From: Planctomycetaceae bacterium
GTDB taxonomy: Bacteria; Planctomycetota; Planctomycetia; Pirellulales; Thermoguttaceae
NCBI GenBank assembly: GCA_009783865.1
Contig: WRCR01000002.1
Coordinates: 1-37,226 of the forward strand
DNA length: 37,226 nucleotides
Direction of reading: 5' to 3'
Shown: positions 17,287-24,812 of the stretch, in pieces
Numbering within the stretch: position 1 is the first letter of the stretch
Layout: each line of letters starts with the position of its first letter
Position numbers and translations under genes: made by a program
Notes under the pieces: model-generated
The model's input: only the letters and a program-made list of their open reading frames with translations
What the model was told of the DNA's origin: nothing
Databases searched by the model: none

Positions 17287-18423
17287 CTAAAACGTCACAC
17301 TTTCGCTGCCGTTGATGCTGCCTACTGCGCCCCAAATGCCCCAAGGCGATTTACCAACGTGGTTGGTGCCGGGGTTACTTACCGGTGTTTGATTCGGGTC
17401 TCCGCAGTTGATTGTATCAGATACAAAACGTACCGAACCGTCGACAAGCGAAGTGTTTACACCGCCGGAATGATAACTTGCCGCAGAAACCAGTGTTCTT
17501 GTATCCGGCTGCCCCTCGGAATACCCGCAGGTAACACTGTTGGGCGGCAGTATGGGATGAAATCCAGTGTGATGAGCGCGGTGAGCAGCCCACGAAGCAC
17601 CGACAAACCGCTCAAAACTGCCGTAGCAAAGCGCGCCGGGAATTTCATTACCCGATGCCTTTTGCAAACACTCAAGCGGAGGAGTAGTACCGTTGCTGGC
17701 AAGCGCGAGGTATGCGGTGTCTTTCCGAATATGACCGCGGGTTGCCGCCGCATCCCGGACGTTATGAATAGTGCGCTCACTGAAAAGCAGTGTATTACTG
17801 GTTCCGTCCGAGATGGAAGCCATCTTTATTTTTCCGTATTTACTGGATTGAAAGACAGCACGATTAGTATTTTCGTCATCATCTCTCCGGTAGAAATCGC
17901 CGTAATTTCCGCCGTAACTGCACTTGCCGGCGCGGTTGGCATCTGTTTTTTGTGAATTACCTTCGGACGGACAAAGAAACGTTAGAATTTCGGCTTGGGC
18001 TGGATTGCCGGTCCCCGTGCCGGATGCCACATTCCAATACGAGGTTGTCGTCTTGTCGCAATTTCTCTGGGCTATAGCATCATAGACAGATGCCTGTTCG
18101 ATGTGCGGCAGACACGGAACAAAAGGTCCCATGAATGTTATCGCCCAGTCCTTGGTTTCCTGGGCAGTTCCCCCGTCAACGTAGGGAGCGTATTTGATTC
18201 CCATTGTTGACTGGGCGCAGCGGTGCGGAAATATCCCGTGCGTATCGTGATGGTTGTGACACGCCAGAGAGAGTTGTTTCAGATTGTTGGTACAACTCAT
18301 TCTTCTCGCCGCCTCGCGGGCTGCTTGAACAGCGGGCAAAAGCAAAGCGATGAGAACGCCGATAATGGCAATGACTACGAGAAGTTCAACAAGCGTGAAG
18401 GCAAATTTATTATTTATTTTCAT
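17287..18423 (-). CDS. DUF1559 prepilin-like protein 4 (H-x9-DG family)
   Basis: 378 residues. The start is set by GAGG 9 bases before the ATG at 18423 rather than the upstream in-frame start at 18438. The leader MKINNKFA is followed by FTLVELLVVIAIIGVLIALL, then AREAARRMSCTNNLKQLSL. The C-terminal box HSGGVNTSLVDGSVRF keeps H-x9-DG, and the protein ends WGIWGAVGSINGSES. It differs more in the body from the plus-strand trio than they do from one another. It is 133 bases downstream of the next DUF1559 gene on the same strand. Confidence 0.9.
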   Translation of the reverse strand: MKINNKFAFTLVELLVVIAIIGVLIALLLPAVQAAREAARRMSCTNNLKQLSLACHNHHDTHGIFPHRCAQSTMGIKYAPYVDGGTAQETKDWAITFMGPFVPCLPHIEQASVYDAIAQRNCDKTTTSYWNVASGTGTGNPAQAEILTFLCPSEGNSQKTDANRAGKCSYGGNYGDFYRRDDDENTNRAVFQSSKYGKIKMASISDGTSNTLLFSERTIHNVRDAAATRGHIRKDTAYLALASNGTTPPLECLQKASGNEIPGALCYGSFERFVGASWAAHRAHHTGFHPILPPNSVTCGYSEGQPDTRTLVSAASYHSGGVNTSLVDGSVRFVSDTINCGDPNQTPVSNPGTNHVGKSPWGIWGAVGSINGSESVTF

Positions 18424-18556
18424 TATATTAGTCCTCAAAAAGAAAAAAGATTTATAAGATGACGATGATACCGACGATTTTTGCTGTTTGAACCGCTAAT
18501 TAAATGATTAGTATGAAAAATCACCGTAACCAGTTAATCAGCGGTTCAGAAATTTG

Positions 18557-19756
18557 CTACAATGTTGTGCTTTCGCCGCCGTCTACACTGCCGAGTGCGC
18601 CCCAAACACCGTAGGGACTCTTGCCGACAGTAACATCGGTTTCGTCCATTCCTGCTGTCCGGCAGTTGATGGTATCGCTGACAAACTGCACGCTGCCGTC
18701 AACTCTTCCAACTTGAACACCGCCCGAATGATACGACTGCGCCGTAAAAATACCATACGTGGTGCTTGGTGTTCCTGAAGATTGGCCGCCAGTCCAGCCG
18801 TTGCCGGTACAACTGGGACCATTGGGCGGTATCACCGTATTAAAACCGGTTACTGATGCCATTCCGTGAAATACGGCGCACTGGCGGCGGGCATCAGTAG
18901 TGACGGCAGTATAAAGTTTCCTGTCAGTTGTGCTGATAGCATTCCAGCAGGTTGTTAACGGAGTGGTTGTGTTCACACTGACACTGGAATGACTGCCGCG
19001 TACACTGTAACTGCCCTGCGTTTTCGCCGCAGGACATTCACTAAACATTACCGTATTACTGGTGCCATCGGTAACGGCTTTCATTCCTATCCATATATCA
19101 CCAGCAGAGAAACAACCGCGGGTTCTGAAGTCATTTCGGCACATGTTGGTATATGCGTCGCCGAAACAGGCAACGTAACTTCCTCTCGCGCCCTTGCTTG
19201 GCATATAAGACGGGTCGGAACCGAAAGAGTCAGAAGGACAAATAAACGGAATAATTTGCCCATAAAGTTCCGGCATGTGGGATTCCGTGGTCTCTTTGTT
19301 GGTGTCGGCATCAACGTACTTACTGCCGGGCAGAACCGTCGAGGTACCGTTGTCGGGTCTGACATTGTAATTGAAGTAGTTTTGCACCAGTCCGTCGTAG
19401 CGCGACTGCTGTTCCACGAACGGCAGAAGTTTCGACAGCGAATTCCAATATCGGCTGGCTAATCCCGGATACTTTGAGACCACGAAACTGGTGCAGCCCG
19501 CAGGAAACGCACCGCAAACATCGTGATAGTTCTGCATACCCAGCACGATTTGTTTGACATGGTTGCTGCACGACATTCTTCTTGCCGCCTCGCGGGCGGC
19601 TTGAACGGCAGGCAAGAGCAATGCGATAAGAACGCCGATAATGGCGATAACGACGAGAAGTTCAACGAGAGTGAATGCTGACCGGCGATGGTCATCGCCG
19701 GCTACTAATTCGTTTCCCCCCCTCAAATCACCTAGATTAAAAATCGTCTTTTTCAT
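18557..19756 (-). CDS. DUF1559 prepilin-like protein 5 (H-x9-DG family)
   Basis: 399 residues from the ATG at 19756, which has AGGAG 9 bases upstream; the frame itself runs to 19858. The leader of about 26 residues contains GDLRGGNE and sequence encoded by a 9-bp perfect hairpin (19682-19701), then A|FTLVELLVVIAIIGVLIAL. The body is typical (MSCSNHVKQIVLGMQNYHD), and the C-terminal box HSGGVQVGRVDGSVQF is present, ending GVWGALGSVDGGES. The same GDLRGGNE-plus-hairpin arrangement occurs in the gene at 4022, although the two genes lie 14 kb apart on opposite strands. Confidence 0.9.
   Translation of the reverse strand: MKKTIFNLGDLRGGNELVAGDDHRRSAFTLVELLVVIAIIGVLIALLLPAVQAAREAARRMSCSNHVKQIVLGMQNYHDVCGAFPAGCTSFVVSKYPGLASRYWNSLSKLLPFVEQQSRYDGLVQNYFNYNVRPDNGTSTVLPGSKYVDADTNKETTESHMPELYGQIIPFICPSDSFGSDPSYMPSKGARGSYVACFGDAYTNMCRNDFRTRGCFSAGDIWIGMKAVTDGTSNTVMFSECPAAKTQGSYSVRGSHSSVSVNTTTPLTTCWNAISTTDRKLYTAVTTDARRQCAVFHGMASVTGFNTVIPPNGPSCTGNGWTGGQSSGTPSTTYGIFTAQSYHSGGVQVGRVDGSVQFVSDTINCRTAGMDETDVTVGKSPYGVWGALGSVDGGESTTL
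19682..19729. repeat. Palindromic insert inside the leader of DUF1559 protein 5
   Basis: CCGGCGATG-GT-CATCGCCGG (19682-19701) plus the 21-base block (19709-19729) that is identical to 4049-4069 on the other strand. Both copies are in the same reading frame within a prepilin leader. Confidence 0.6.
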
Positions 19757-19897
19757 TCCAAATTCTCCTGATTGCAAAGTTATTAAACAAAATTTACTAA
19801 GGTTGCCAGTAAAACAATTACCGACATTCATTGTAGCACACTTTTGTGATGTTTTCAAGAGAAAAATCTTCGGTTAGGCAAATTTTGTGGAAAATTG

Positions 19898-21127
19898 TCA
19901 ACCGATAATCTTTTTTGCCGCTGCCGTCAACGGCGACGATACACTGTCAACTTCCTGCAACAACGAAGCAAGGCGTTCTTTGCTCTGCTGAATGCTCTCC
20001 GGTGTTGACAGCCAATCAATCAAACATGCTGCCGCTTCTTTTGACTTATCCGTGCAAGTTAGAAATTCGGGAAACAACATCTTGCTGCGGGTTTCAACAT
20101 CCGCCTCCGCCGGAATGAATCGGACTGCATCGCCGTAAAAGACCGGCGTTTCACCGGTTGTTTCGTTTCTGTGTCTGTCAAGTTCCAGCAGGTTCACCAG
20201 TGTTATCGAAGGCGTTCTCCGAAAAAACCGTTGAATGAAAAACGGAAGCCGACCGACTCTGTAATAAATGACTGCCGGCTTGTTGCAGGCAAGTGATTCC
20301 AAAGAAACCGAGCCGGAAACCGCAAGACAGCAAGATGCCAGCCGAAGTAATTCCGGCGTTTTACCAACAAAGACCGGTATCATAAGTCCGCGCTGCTCTA
20401 ACATCTTGCGTATGAAAGCCGCTTGCGTTTCTTTGAAAGCGGCAAACACCGGTCGGACTTTCGGAACAGCAGCACGGACAATTTCAACGGCGAAAAGTAT
20501 ATCGGCAAGATTGCCGTGTACTTCCTGGTCACGCGAGCCGGGCAAAAGTGTCAGAATAGGTTCATCGCCGCATTGCTTGCGGAATGATTCCATAAAAGCG
20601 GTGTCGGGCTGATACTGACGCGTCTCTTCAAAGAAGGGATGTCCGATGTAGTCCGTTTCAATACCGTGTTTTTCAAACCAGCGTTGTTCAAACGGCAGCG
20701 GAGAGAAGACCTTGTCGACGTACCGCTTCATTTTTTTGACTCGCCATGAAGCCCAACTCCAGATTTGCGGCGGCATAAAGTAATAGACGGGAATCCCGTA
20801 TTTCTTGGCGCATTTCGCAACATGCCAGTTGAAGCCCGGATAATCAACGAGTATAACAGCATCAATTTTTTCGGAGGCGAAGACCGCTTCGGCTTGTTTC
20901 AGAAAGTTGCGGAAGAGGAAATAATTCGCAAGGGGTTTCTTCAGCCACATCACGGCGTGCTGTGTTAAGTCGGCAAGGAGTTTGCAGTTGCTGCTTTGCA
21001 TTTTGGGACCGCCGAAACCGATACATTCCGTTTCCGGTTCGAGGGAGCGGAGGCGGTCAATCAGATGAGCGGCGTGCAGGTCGCCGCTGGGTTCACCGGC
21101 AGAGAAAAACAAACGCAGGTTGTTCAT
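19898..21127 (-). CDS. lpxB: Lipid-A-disaccharide synthase LpxB
   Basis: GT19 glycosyltransferase that joins UDP-2,3-diacylglucosamine and lipid X to form the lipid A disaccharide at the inner membrane. The N-terminal signature SAGEPSGDLHAAHLI (residues 9-23) and IDAVILVDYPGFNWHVAK are present. YFMPPQIWSWASWRVKKM and the C-terminal region TLLPGSRDQEV and SVSLESLACNKPAVIYYRVG complete it. The length of 409 is near the family norm of about 380-390. The ATG overlaps the stop of the upstream methyltransferase by 4 bases (21124-21127), implying translational coupling. Lipid A genes occur in planctomycetes, so its presence is expected; its placement behind methyltransferases is not. Confidence 0.92.
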   Translation of the reverse strand: MNNLRLFFSAGEPSGDLHAAHLIDRLRSLEPETECIGFGGPKMQSSNCKLLADLTQHAVMWLKKPLANYFLFRNFLKQAEAVFASEKIDAVILVDYPGFNWHVAKCAKKYGIPVYYFMPPQIWSWASWRVKKMKRYVDKVFSPLPFEQRWFEKHGIETDYIGHPFFEETRQYQPDTAFMESFRKQCGDEPILTLLPGSRDQEVHGNLADILFAVEIVRAAVPKVRPVFAAFKETQAAFIRKMLEQRGLMIPVFVGKTPELLRLASCCLAVSGSVSLESLACNKPAVIYYRVGRLPFFIQRFFRRTPSITLVNLLELDRHRNETTGETPVFYGDAVRFIPAEADVETRSKMLFPEFLTCTDKSKEAAACLIDWLSTPESIQQSKERLASLLQEVDSVSSPLTAAAKKIIG

Positions 21128-22092
21128 GAACTTGTTTTCCTAACTAATACCCTCGCAAAACATTTTTTGCCGTTAATACAAGGGTGATATACCTTATCAT
21201 CAATAAGAGCATACCCTTTTTCCAATAAACCGTTTAATATAGAGCGGGCGGATACAGCAAACGGCTTCTTATAATCACTTGGAATATAACAATTATCGAC
21301 AATTAACGTTTTTGAATCATCATACCTTTTATACTTTTCCGGTATATCTTTTAACGGTATTATTTTAAGATGGTTATACTTTTGTCTGTTTTTTATAGGG
21401 ATATTTGTGTACCAGGTTCCTGCTGCTCTTGTTAATTCCCTTTTAGATGTTAGATACCAATCGACTCTGTTATACCCAGCCCATGCTTTACCCTCTTTGA
21501 AATATGGAATAAAAGCAAGAGTTATCGGATTTGTTATGTTGGAAATAATAAGAAACTTCTTGCCGCTTTCAATAATCATTCTCCAATAGTCGATTGCTCT
21601 GGAAAACGGCGGATTCGTACATACGATGTCGGTATCCTCACGAAGTATTTTCAAGGACAATGGGTCATCAAAACTGCCGGTATAATTTTTCGGATATTCC
21701 TTTGTTCCTATTTCGCTGAATCCGTTTTTCGTAAAAATGTAACCCTTCGGTCCTTGATTGAATAAGTCAACCTTTCCGCCGTAATGAGTACATATCAGTT
21801 TTTTTATTCCTAACTCTTTGAATTTTTTCAAGAAATATAATGCGAAAGCAGATGTTGTTCTTTCGTTATTACCGACTGCGTCATCGCAATTACAAAAGAC
21901 GACTTTGTTTTTCCAAACCGATTTGGGATACATGTCTAACTCTTTTTCGACATCTTCGTACCGTGTAAAAAATTCGTCATTATCGGCTCTTTGGGCTCTG
22001 TGAAGTAATGTTTGCCTTGTCACACCCCTTTCTTCAAGCGTCGGGGTTGTTTTTTTAATTATCTTTTCCTGCTCCGATTTGTTCTTTGCCAT
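21124..22092 (-). CDS. EcoRI-type adenine methyltransferase, copy 1 (no GIY-YIG domain)
   Basis: Predicted N6-adenine DNA methyltransferase of the M.EcoRI family, 322 aa. Family hallmarks are NDEFFTRYEDVEKEL (38-52), VVFCNCDDAVG (64-74) and the catalytic CTNPPFS (NPPF at about 160-163), followed by FLIISNITN and KAWAGYN. The first nine residues, MAKNKSEQE, equal those of copies 2 and 3, but the next residues jump straight to KIIKKTTPTLEERG. About 112 residues holding the GIY-YIG domain are missing, in frame. AGGAG lies upstream of the ATG in a 29-base spacer identical to the one before copy 2. The stop overlaps the lpxB start. The gene is AT-richer than its surroundings, suggesting transfer. 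Confidence 0.85.
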   Translation of the reverse strand: MAKNKSEQEKIIKKTTPTLEERGVTRQTLLHRAQRADNDEFFTRYEDVEKELDMYPKSVWKNKVVFCNCDDAVGNNERTTSAFALYFLKKFKELGIKKLICTHYGGKVDLFNQGPKGYIFTKNGFSEIGTKEYPKNYTGSFDDPLSLKILREDTDIVCTNPPFSRAIDYWRMIIESGKKFLIISNITNPITLAFIPYFKEGKAWAGYNRVDWYLTSKRELTRAAGTWYTNIPIKNRQKYNHLKIIPLKDIPEKYKRYDDSKTLIVDNCYIPSDYKKPFAVSARSILNGLLEKGYALIDDKVYHPCINGKKCFARVLVRKTSS

Positions 22093-22121
22093 GAGTACTC
22101 TCCTAATCTGCGGATTTCTCC

Positions 22122-23414
22122 TTATACTTTCTTAACTAATACCCTTCCGAAACACTTTTTACCATCCACGTATGGAAAGTACTGATTATCTTTAACAATT
22201 TTATAACCTTTTTCTAATAAACCATTTAGGAGCGGACGAACAGATACAGCAAACGGTTTCTTATAATCGCTTGGAATATAACCGTGATTTACGATTAACA
22301 TTTTTGAATCATCATACTTTTTGTATTTTGCCGGTATATCTTTCAACGGCATTATTTTTAAGTGTCTGGATTTCGGTCTTTTTTTTATGGGAATGTTTGT
22401 GTACCAATGTCCGGCGGCGGCTAATAATTCTCTTTTAGGATTTAAGAAATTATCAACACTGTTGTACCCGGGCCATGCTTTACCGTTCATAAAATACGGA
22501 ATAAAAGCCGGAGTTACAACATTCGATATATTAGAAATAATGATAAAACGCTTGCCGCTTGTAATGAGCATTTGCCAATAGTCCCGCGCTCTTGAAAACG
22601 GAGGATTCGTGCAGACGATGTCGGCATCATCACGAAGAATTTTCAAGGACAGCGGGTCATCAAAACTGCCTGTGTATTTTTGGGGAAATTCCTTGATTTC
22701 CCTAAATCCGGTTTTTGTAAAGATATAACCTCTTGGTCCTTGATTAAATAAGTCAACTTTCCCTGCGTAATGTGTACAGATTAGTTTTTTTAATCCTAGT
22801 TCCTCAAACTTTCTCAAAAAATATAGAGCGAAAGGCGACGTTGTTATTGCATCAGTACCCACTGCGTCATCGCAGTTGCAGAAAACGGCTTTGTTTTTCC
22901 AAATGGACTTTGGATAAATGTTTAATTCTTTTTCGACATCTTCGTATCGTGTAAAAAACTCGTCATTGTCAGCGTTCTGTGCTTTTTGCATTACGTCTTT
23001 CTTCGACATACCTCTTTCTTCAAGCGTCGGAGTTGTTTTTTTAATTATCTTTACGATTTGCTTTTTGTCTTCTTTCTTGATGAAAATTTCTTCAACAAAC
23101 GACGCGTGTGACTTTATAAAACTAACATACCTCTCAAACAACGTCTGATTATAAAAATAAATTTCTTTGCTTTTTTCTTCACGCAGGAAAACGTATTCTT
23201 TTTCAATATCCCTTTCAACTCGTGTCATATTTTTTACTTTACATGTGAAGAGATAAGCATAGACATTGTCCTTGGACTTGCCCGTCATAGAGTTATATTC
23301 TTTGAGCCGCCGGTCAAGGTCATTCGTCTTGCCTATTTTGCACTTGGAAGGTTCCAGCGATGACTGCACGATGTAGATATACTGGTTTTCCTGCTCCGAT
23401 TTGTTCTTTGCCAT
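22122..23414 (-). CDS. GIY-YIG nuclease domain fused to EcoRI-type adenine methyltransferase, copy 2
   Basis: 430 aa with two modules. Residues 11-115 form a GIY-YIG domain of the T5orf172/MUG113 kind: YIYIVQ (12-17), CKIGKTNDLDRR (25-36, the YIG-equivalent Gly and the conserved Arg), candidate metal-binding Glu E67 in RVERDIEKEY, and YFYN (86-89). A linker (about 116-140) joins it to an M.EcoRI-like methyltransferase with FCNCDD (178-183) and NPPFS (270-274). GIY-YIG domains cut DNA or bind it; M.EcoRI-type enzymes methylate adenine. The fusion could be a one-protein modification/cleavage enzyme, or the N-terminal domain may only target DNA (inference). Followed after 29 bases by copy 1; preceded after 29 bases by copy 3. 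Confidence 0.85.
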   Translation of the reverse strand: MAKNKSEQENQYIYIVQSSLEPSKCKIGKTNDLDRRLKEYNSMTGKSKDNVYAYLFTCKVKNMTRVERDIEKEYVFLREEKSKEIYFYNQTLFERYVSFIKSHASFVEEIFIKKEDKKQIVKIIKKTTPTLEERGMSKKDVMQKAQNADNDEFFTRYEDVEKELNIYPKSIWKNKAVFCNCDDAVGTDAITTSPFALYFLRKFEELGLKKLICTHYAGKVDLFNQGPRGYIFTKTGFREIKEFPQKYTGSFDDPLSLKILRDDADIVCTNPPFSRARDYWQMLITSGKRFIIISNISNVVTPAFIPYFMNGKAWPGYNSVDNFLNPKRELLAAAGHWYTNIPIKKRPKSRHLKIMPLKDIPAKYKKYDDSKMLIVNHGYIPSDYKKPFAVSVRPLLNGLLEKGYKIVKDNQYFPYVDGKKCFGRVLVKKV

Positions 23415-23443
23415 GAGTACTCTCCTAATCTGCGGATTTCTCC

Positions 23444-24742
23444 TTATACTTTCTTAACTAATACCCTTCCAAAACAGCGTTCACCATTTACATACGGAAC
23501 ATATTCTTTATGTTCGACGAGTTTATATCCCTTTTCCAATAAACCATTTAATATGGAACGGACAGATACAGCAAAGGACTTCTTATAACCGCTTGGAATA
23601 TAACCATTATCGACAATCAACATTTTAGAATCATCGTATCTTTTGTATTTTGCCGGTATATCTTTCAACGGTATTATTTTTAGGTGTCTGGATTTCGGTC
23701 TTTTTTTTATGGGAATGTTTGTGTACCAATGCCCGGCTGCGGACACAAGTTCTCTTTTAGGATTTAAAAAATAATTAACACTGTTGTACCCGGGCAATGC
23801 TTTTCCTTCTTCAAAGTATGACATATAGGGCTGGTTCTTAACATTTGTTATATTAGAAATGATTATGAACTTTTTCCTGCTTGCGATAATTATTCTCCAA
23901 TAGTCCCTCGCTCTTGAAAACGGCGGATTCGTACAAACAATGTCGGCATCCTCGTTCAGTATTTTCAACGACAATGGATGGTCAAAACTGCCGTTATATT
24001 TTCTGGGATATTCCTTTGTTCCTATTTCGCTATACCCGGTCTTGGTAAAAATATAGCCCCGCGGTCCTTGATTGAATAAGTCAACGTTTCCCGCAAAATG
24101 CGTACAGATTAGTTTTTTTAATCCCAACTCTTTGAAATTTTCCAAAAAGTACAAGGCAAAGGGAGATGTTGTTATTTCGTCATCGCCCACTGCGTCATCG
24201 CAGTTGCAAAACACGACTTTGTTTCTCCAAATTCTTTTAGGATACATCGACAGTTCTTTTTCGACATCTTCGTACCTTGTGAAAAACTCGTCGTTCTTAA
24301 CCTTCTGTGCTTTTTGAAGTATTTCTTTTGTTGTCAGTCCTCGTTCTTTAAGCGTCGGAGTTGTCTTTCTGATTATCCTGACTATCTGTTTTTTATCATC
24401 TTGTTTGATAAAAATCTCTTTAACAAATAATGTGTGCGATTTTATAAACTTGACGTATACATTAAACCAATGAGGATTACAAAAATATATTTCCCTGCTT
24501 TTCTCTTCCCGCAGATTAAAGAATTGCTTCGCCATATCTGCTTCAATCCGCGCCATATTTTTGACTTGACACGTGAAGAGATAAGCATAGACGTTGTCTT
24601 TGGACTTGCCCGTCATATTGTTATACTCTTTGAGCCGCCGGTCAAGGTCATTCGTTTTGCCTATTTTGCACTTGGACGGCTCTAGCGATGACTGCACGAT
24701 GTAGATATACTGGTTTTCCTGCTCCGATTTGTTCTTTGCCAT
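23444..24742 (-). CDS. GIY-YIG nuclease domain fused to EcoRI-type adenine methyltransferase, copy 3
   Basis: 432 aa from the ATG at 24742, which has AGAGG just upstream. The frame extends to 24853, but that would overlap the sulfotransferase and lacks the MAKNKSEQE start shared by the other copies. Domains are as in copy 2: YIYIVQ, CKIGKTNDLDRR, Glu in ARIEADMAKQ, then FCNCDD and CTNPPFS (NPPF at about 272-275). Its first ~134 bases differ from copy 2 at only a handful of positions, while the later nuclease and methyltransferase parts have diverged more, so the 5' end looks recently homogenised. It is the first gene of the array in the direction of transcription. All predicted key residues are intact, so it may be active. 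Confidence 0.85.
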   Translation of the reverse strand: MAKNKSEQENQYIYIVQSSLEPSKCKIGKTNDLDRRLKEYNNMTGKSKDNVYAYLFTCQVKNMARIEADMAKQFFNLREEKSREIYFCNPHWFNVYVKFIKSHTLFVKEIFIKQDDKKQIVRIIRKTTPTLKERGLTTKEILQKAQKVKNDEFFTRYEDVEKELSMYPKRIWRNKVVFCNCDDAVGDDEITTSPFALYFLENFKELGLKKLICTHFAGNVDLFNQGPRGYIFTKTGYSEIGTKEYPRKYNGSFDHPLSLKILNEDADIVCTNPPFSRARDYWRIIIASRKKFIIISNITNVKNQPYMSYFEEGKALPGYNSVNYFLNPKRELVSAAGHWYTNIPIKKRPKSRHLKIIPLKDIPAKYKRYDDSKMLIVDNGYIPSGYKKSFAVSVRSILNGLLEKGYKLVEHKEYVPYVNGERCFGRVLVKKV

Positions 24743-24761
24743 ATAACCTCTGGTTTGTCCT

Positions 24762-24781
24762 CGGCGAGTTATCACTCGCCG
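24762..24781. repeat. Hairpin CGGCGAGT-TATC-ACTCGCCG upstream of the methyltransferase array
   Basis: A perfect 8-bp stem with loop TATC in the 68-base gap between the sulfotransferase stop and copy 3. The loop matches the hairpins at 4101-4120 and 26042-26057. No T-run follows in either direction. Confidence 0.6.
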
Positions 24782-24783
24782 CT

Positions 24784-24812
24784 CGTAATGATGAATTTCG
24801 TAATGATGAATT
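24784..24812. repeat. Tandem 15-base direct repeat at the sulfotransferase 3' end
   Basis: CGTAATGATGAATT occurs at 24784-24797 and again at 24799-24812, overlapping the sulfotransferase stop codon. It probably marks a small duplication at the boundary of the methyltransferase array. Confidence 0.6.
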
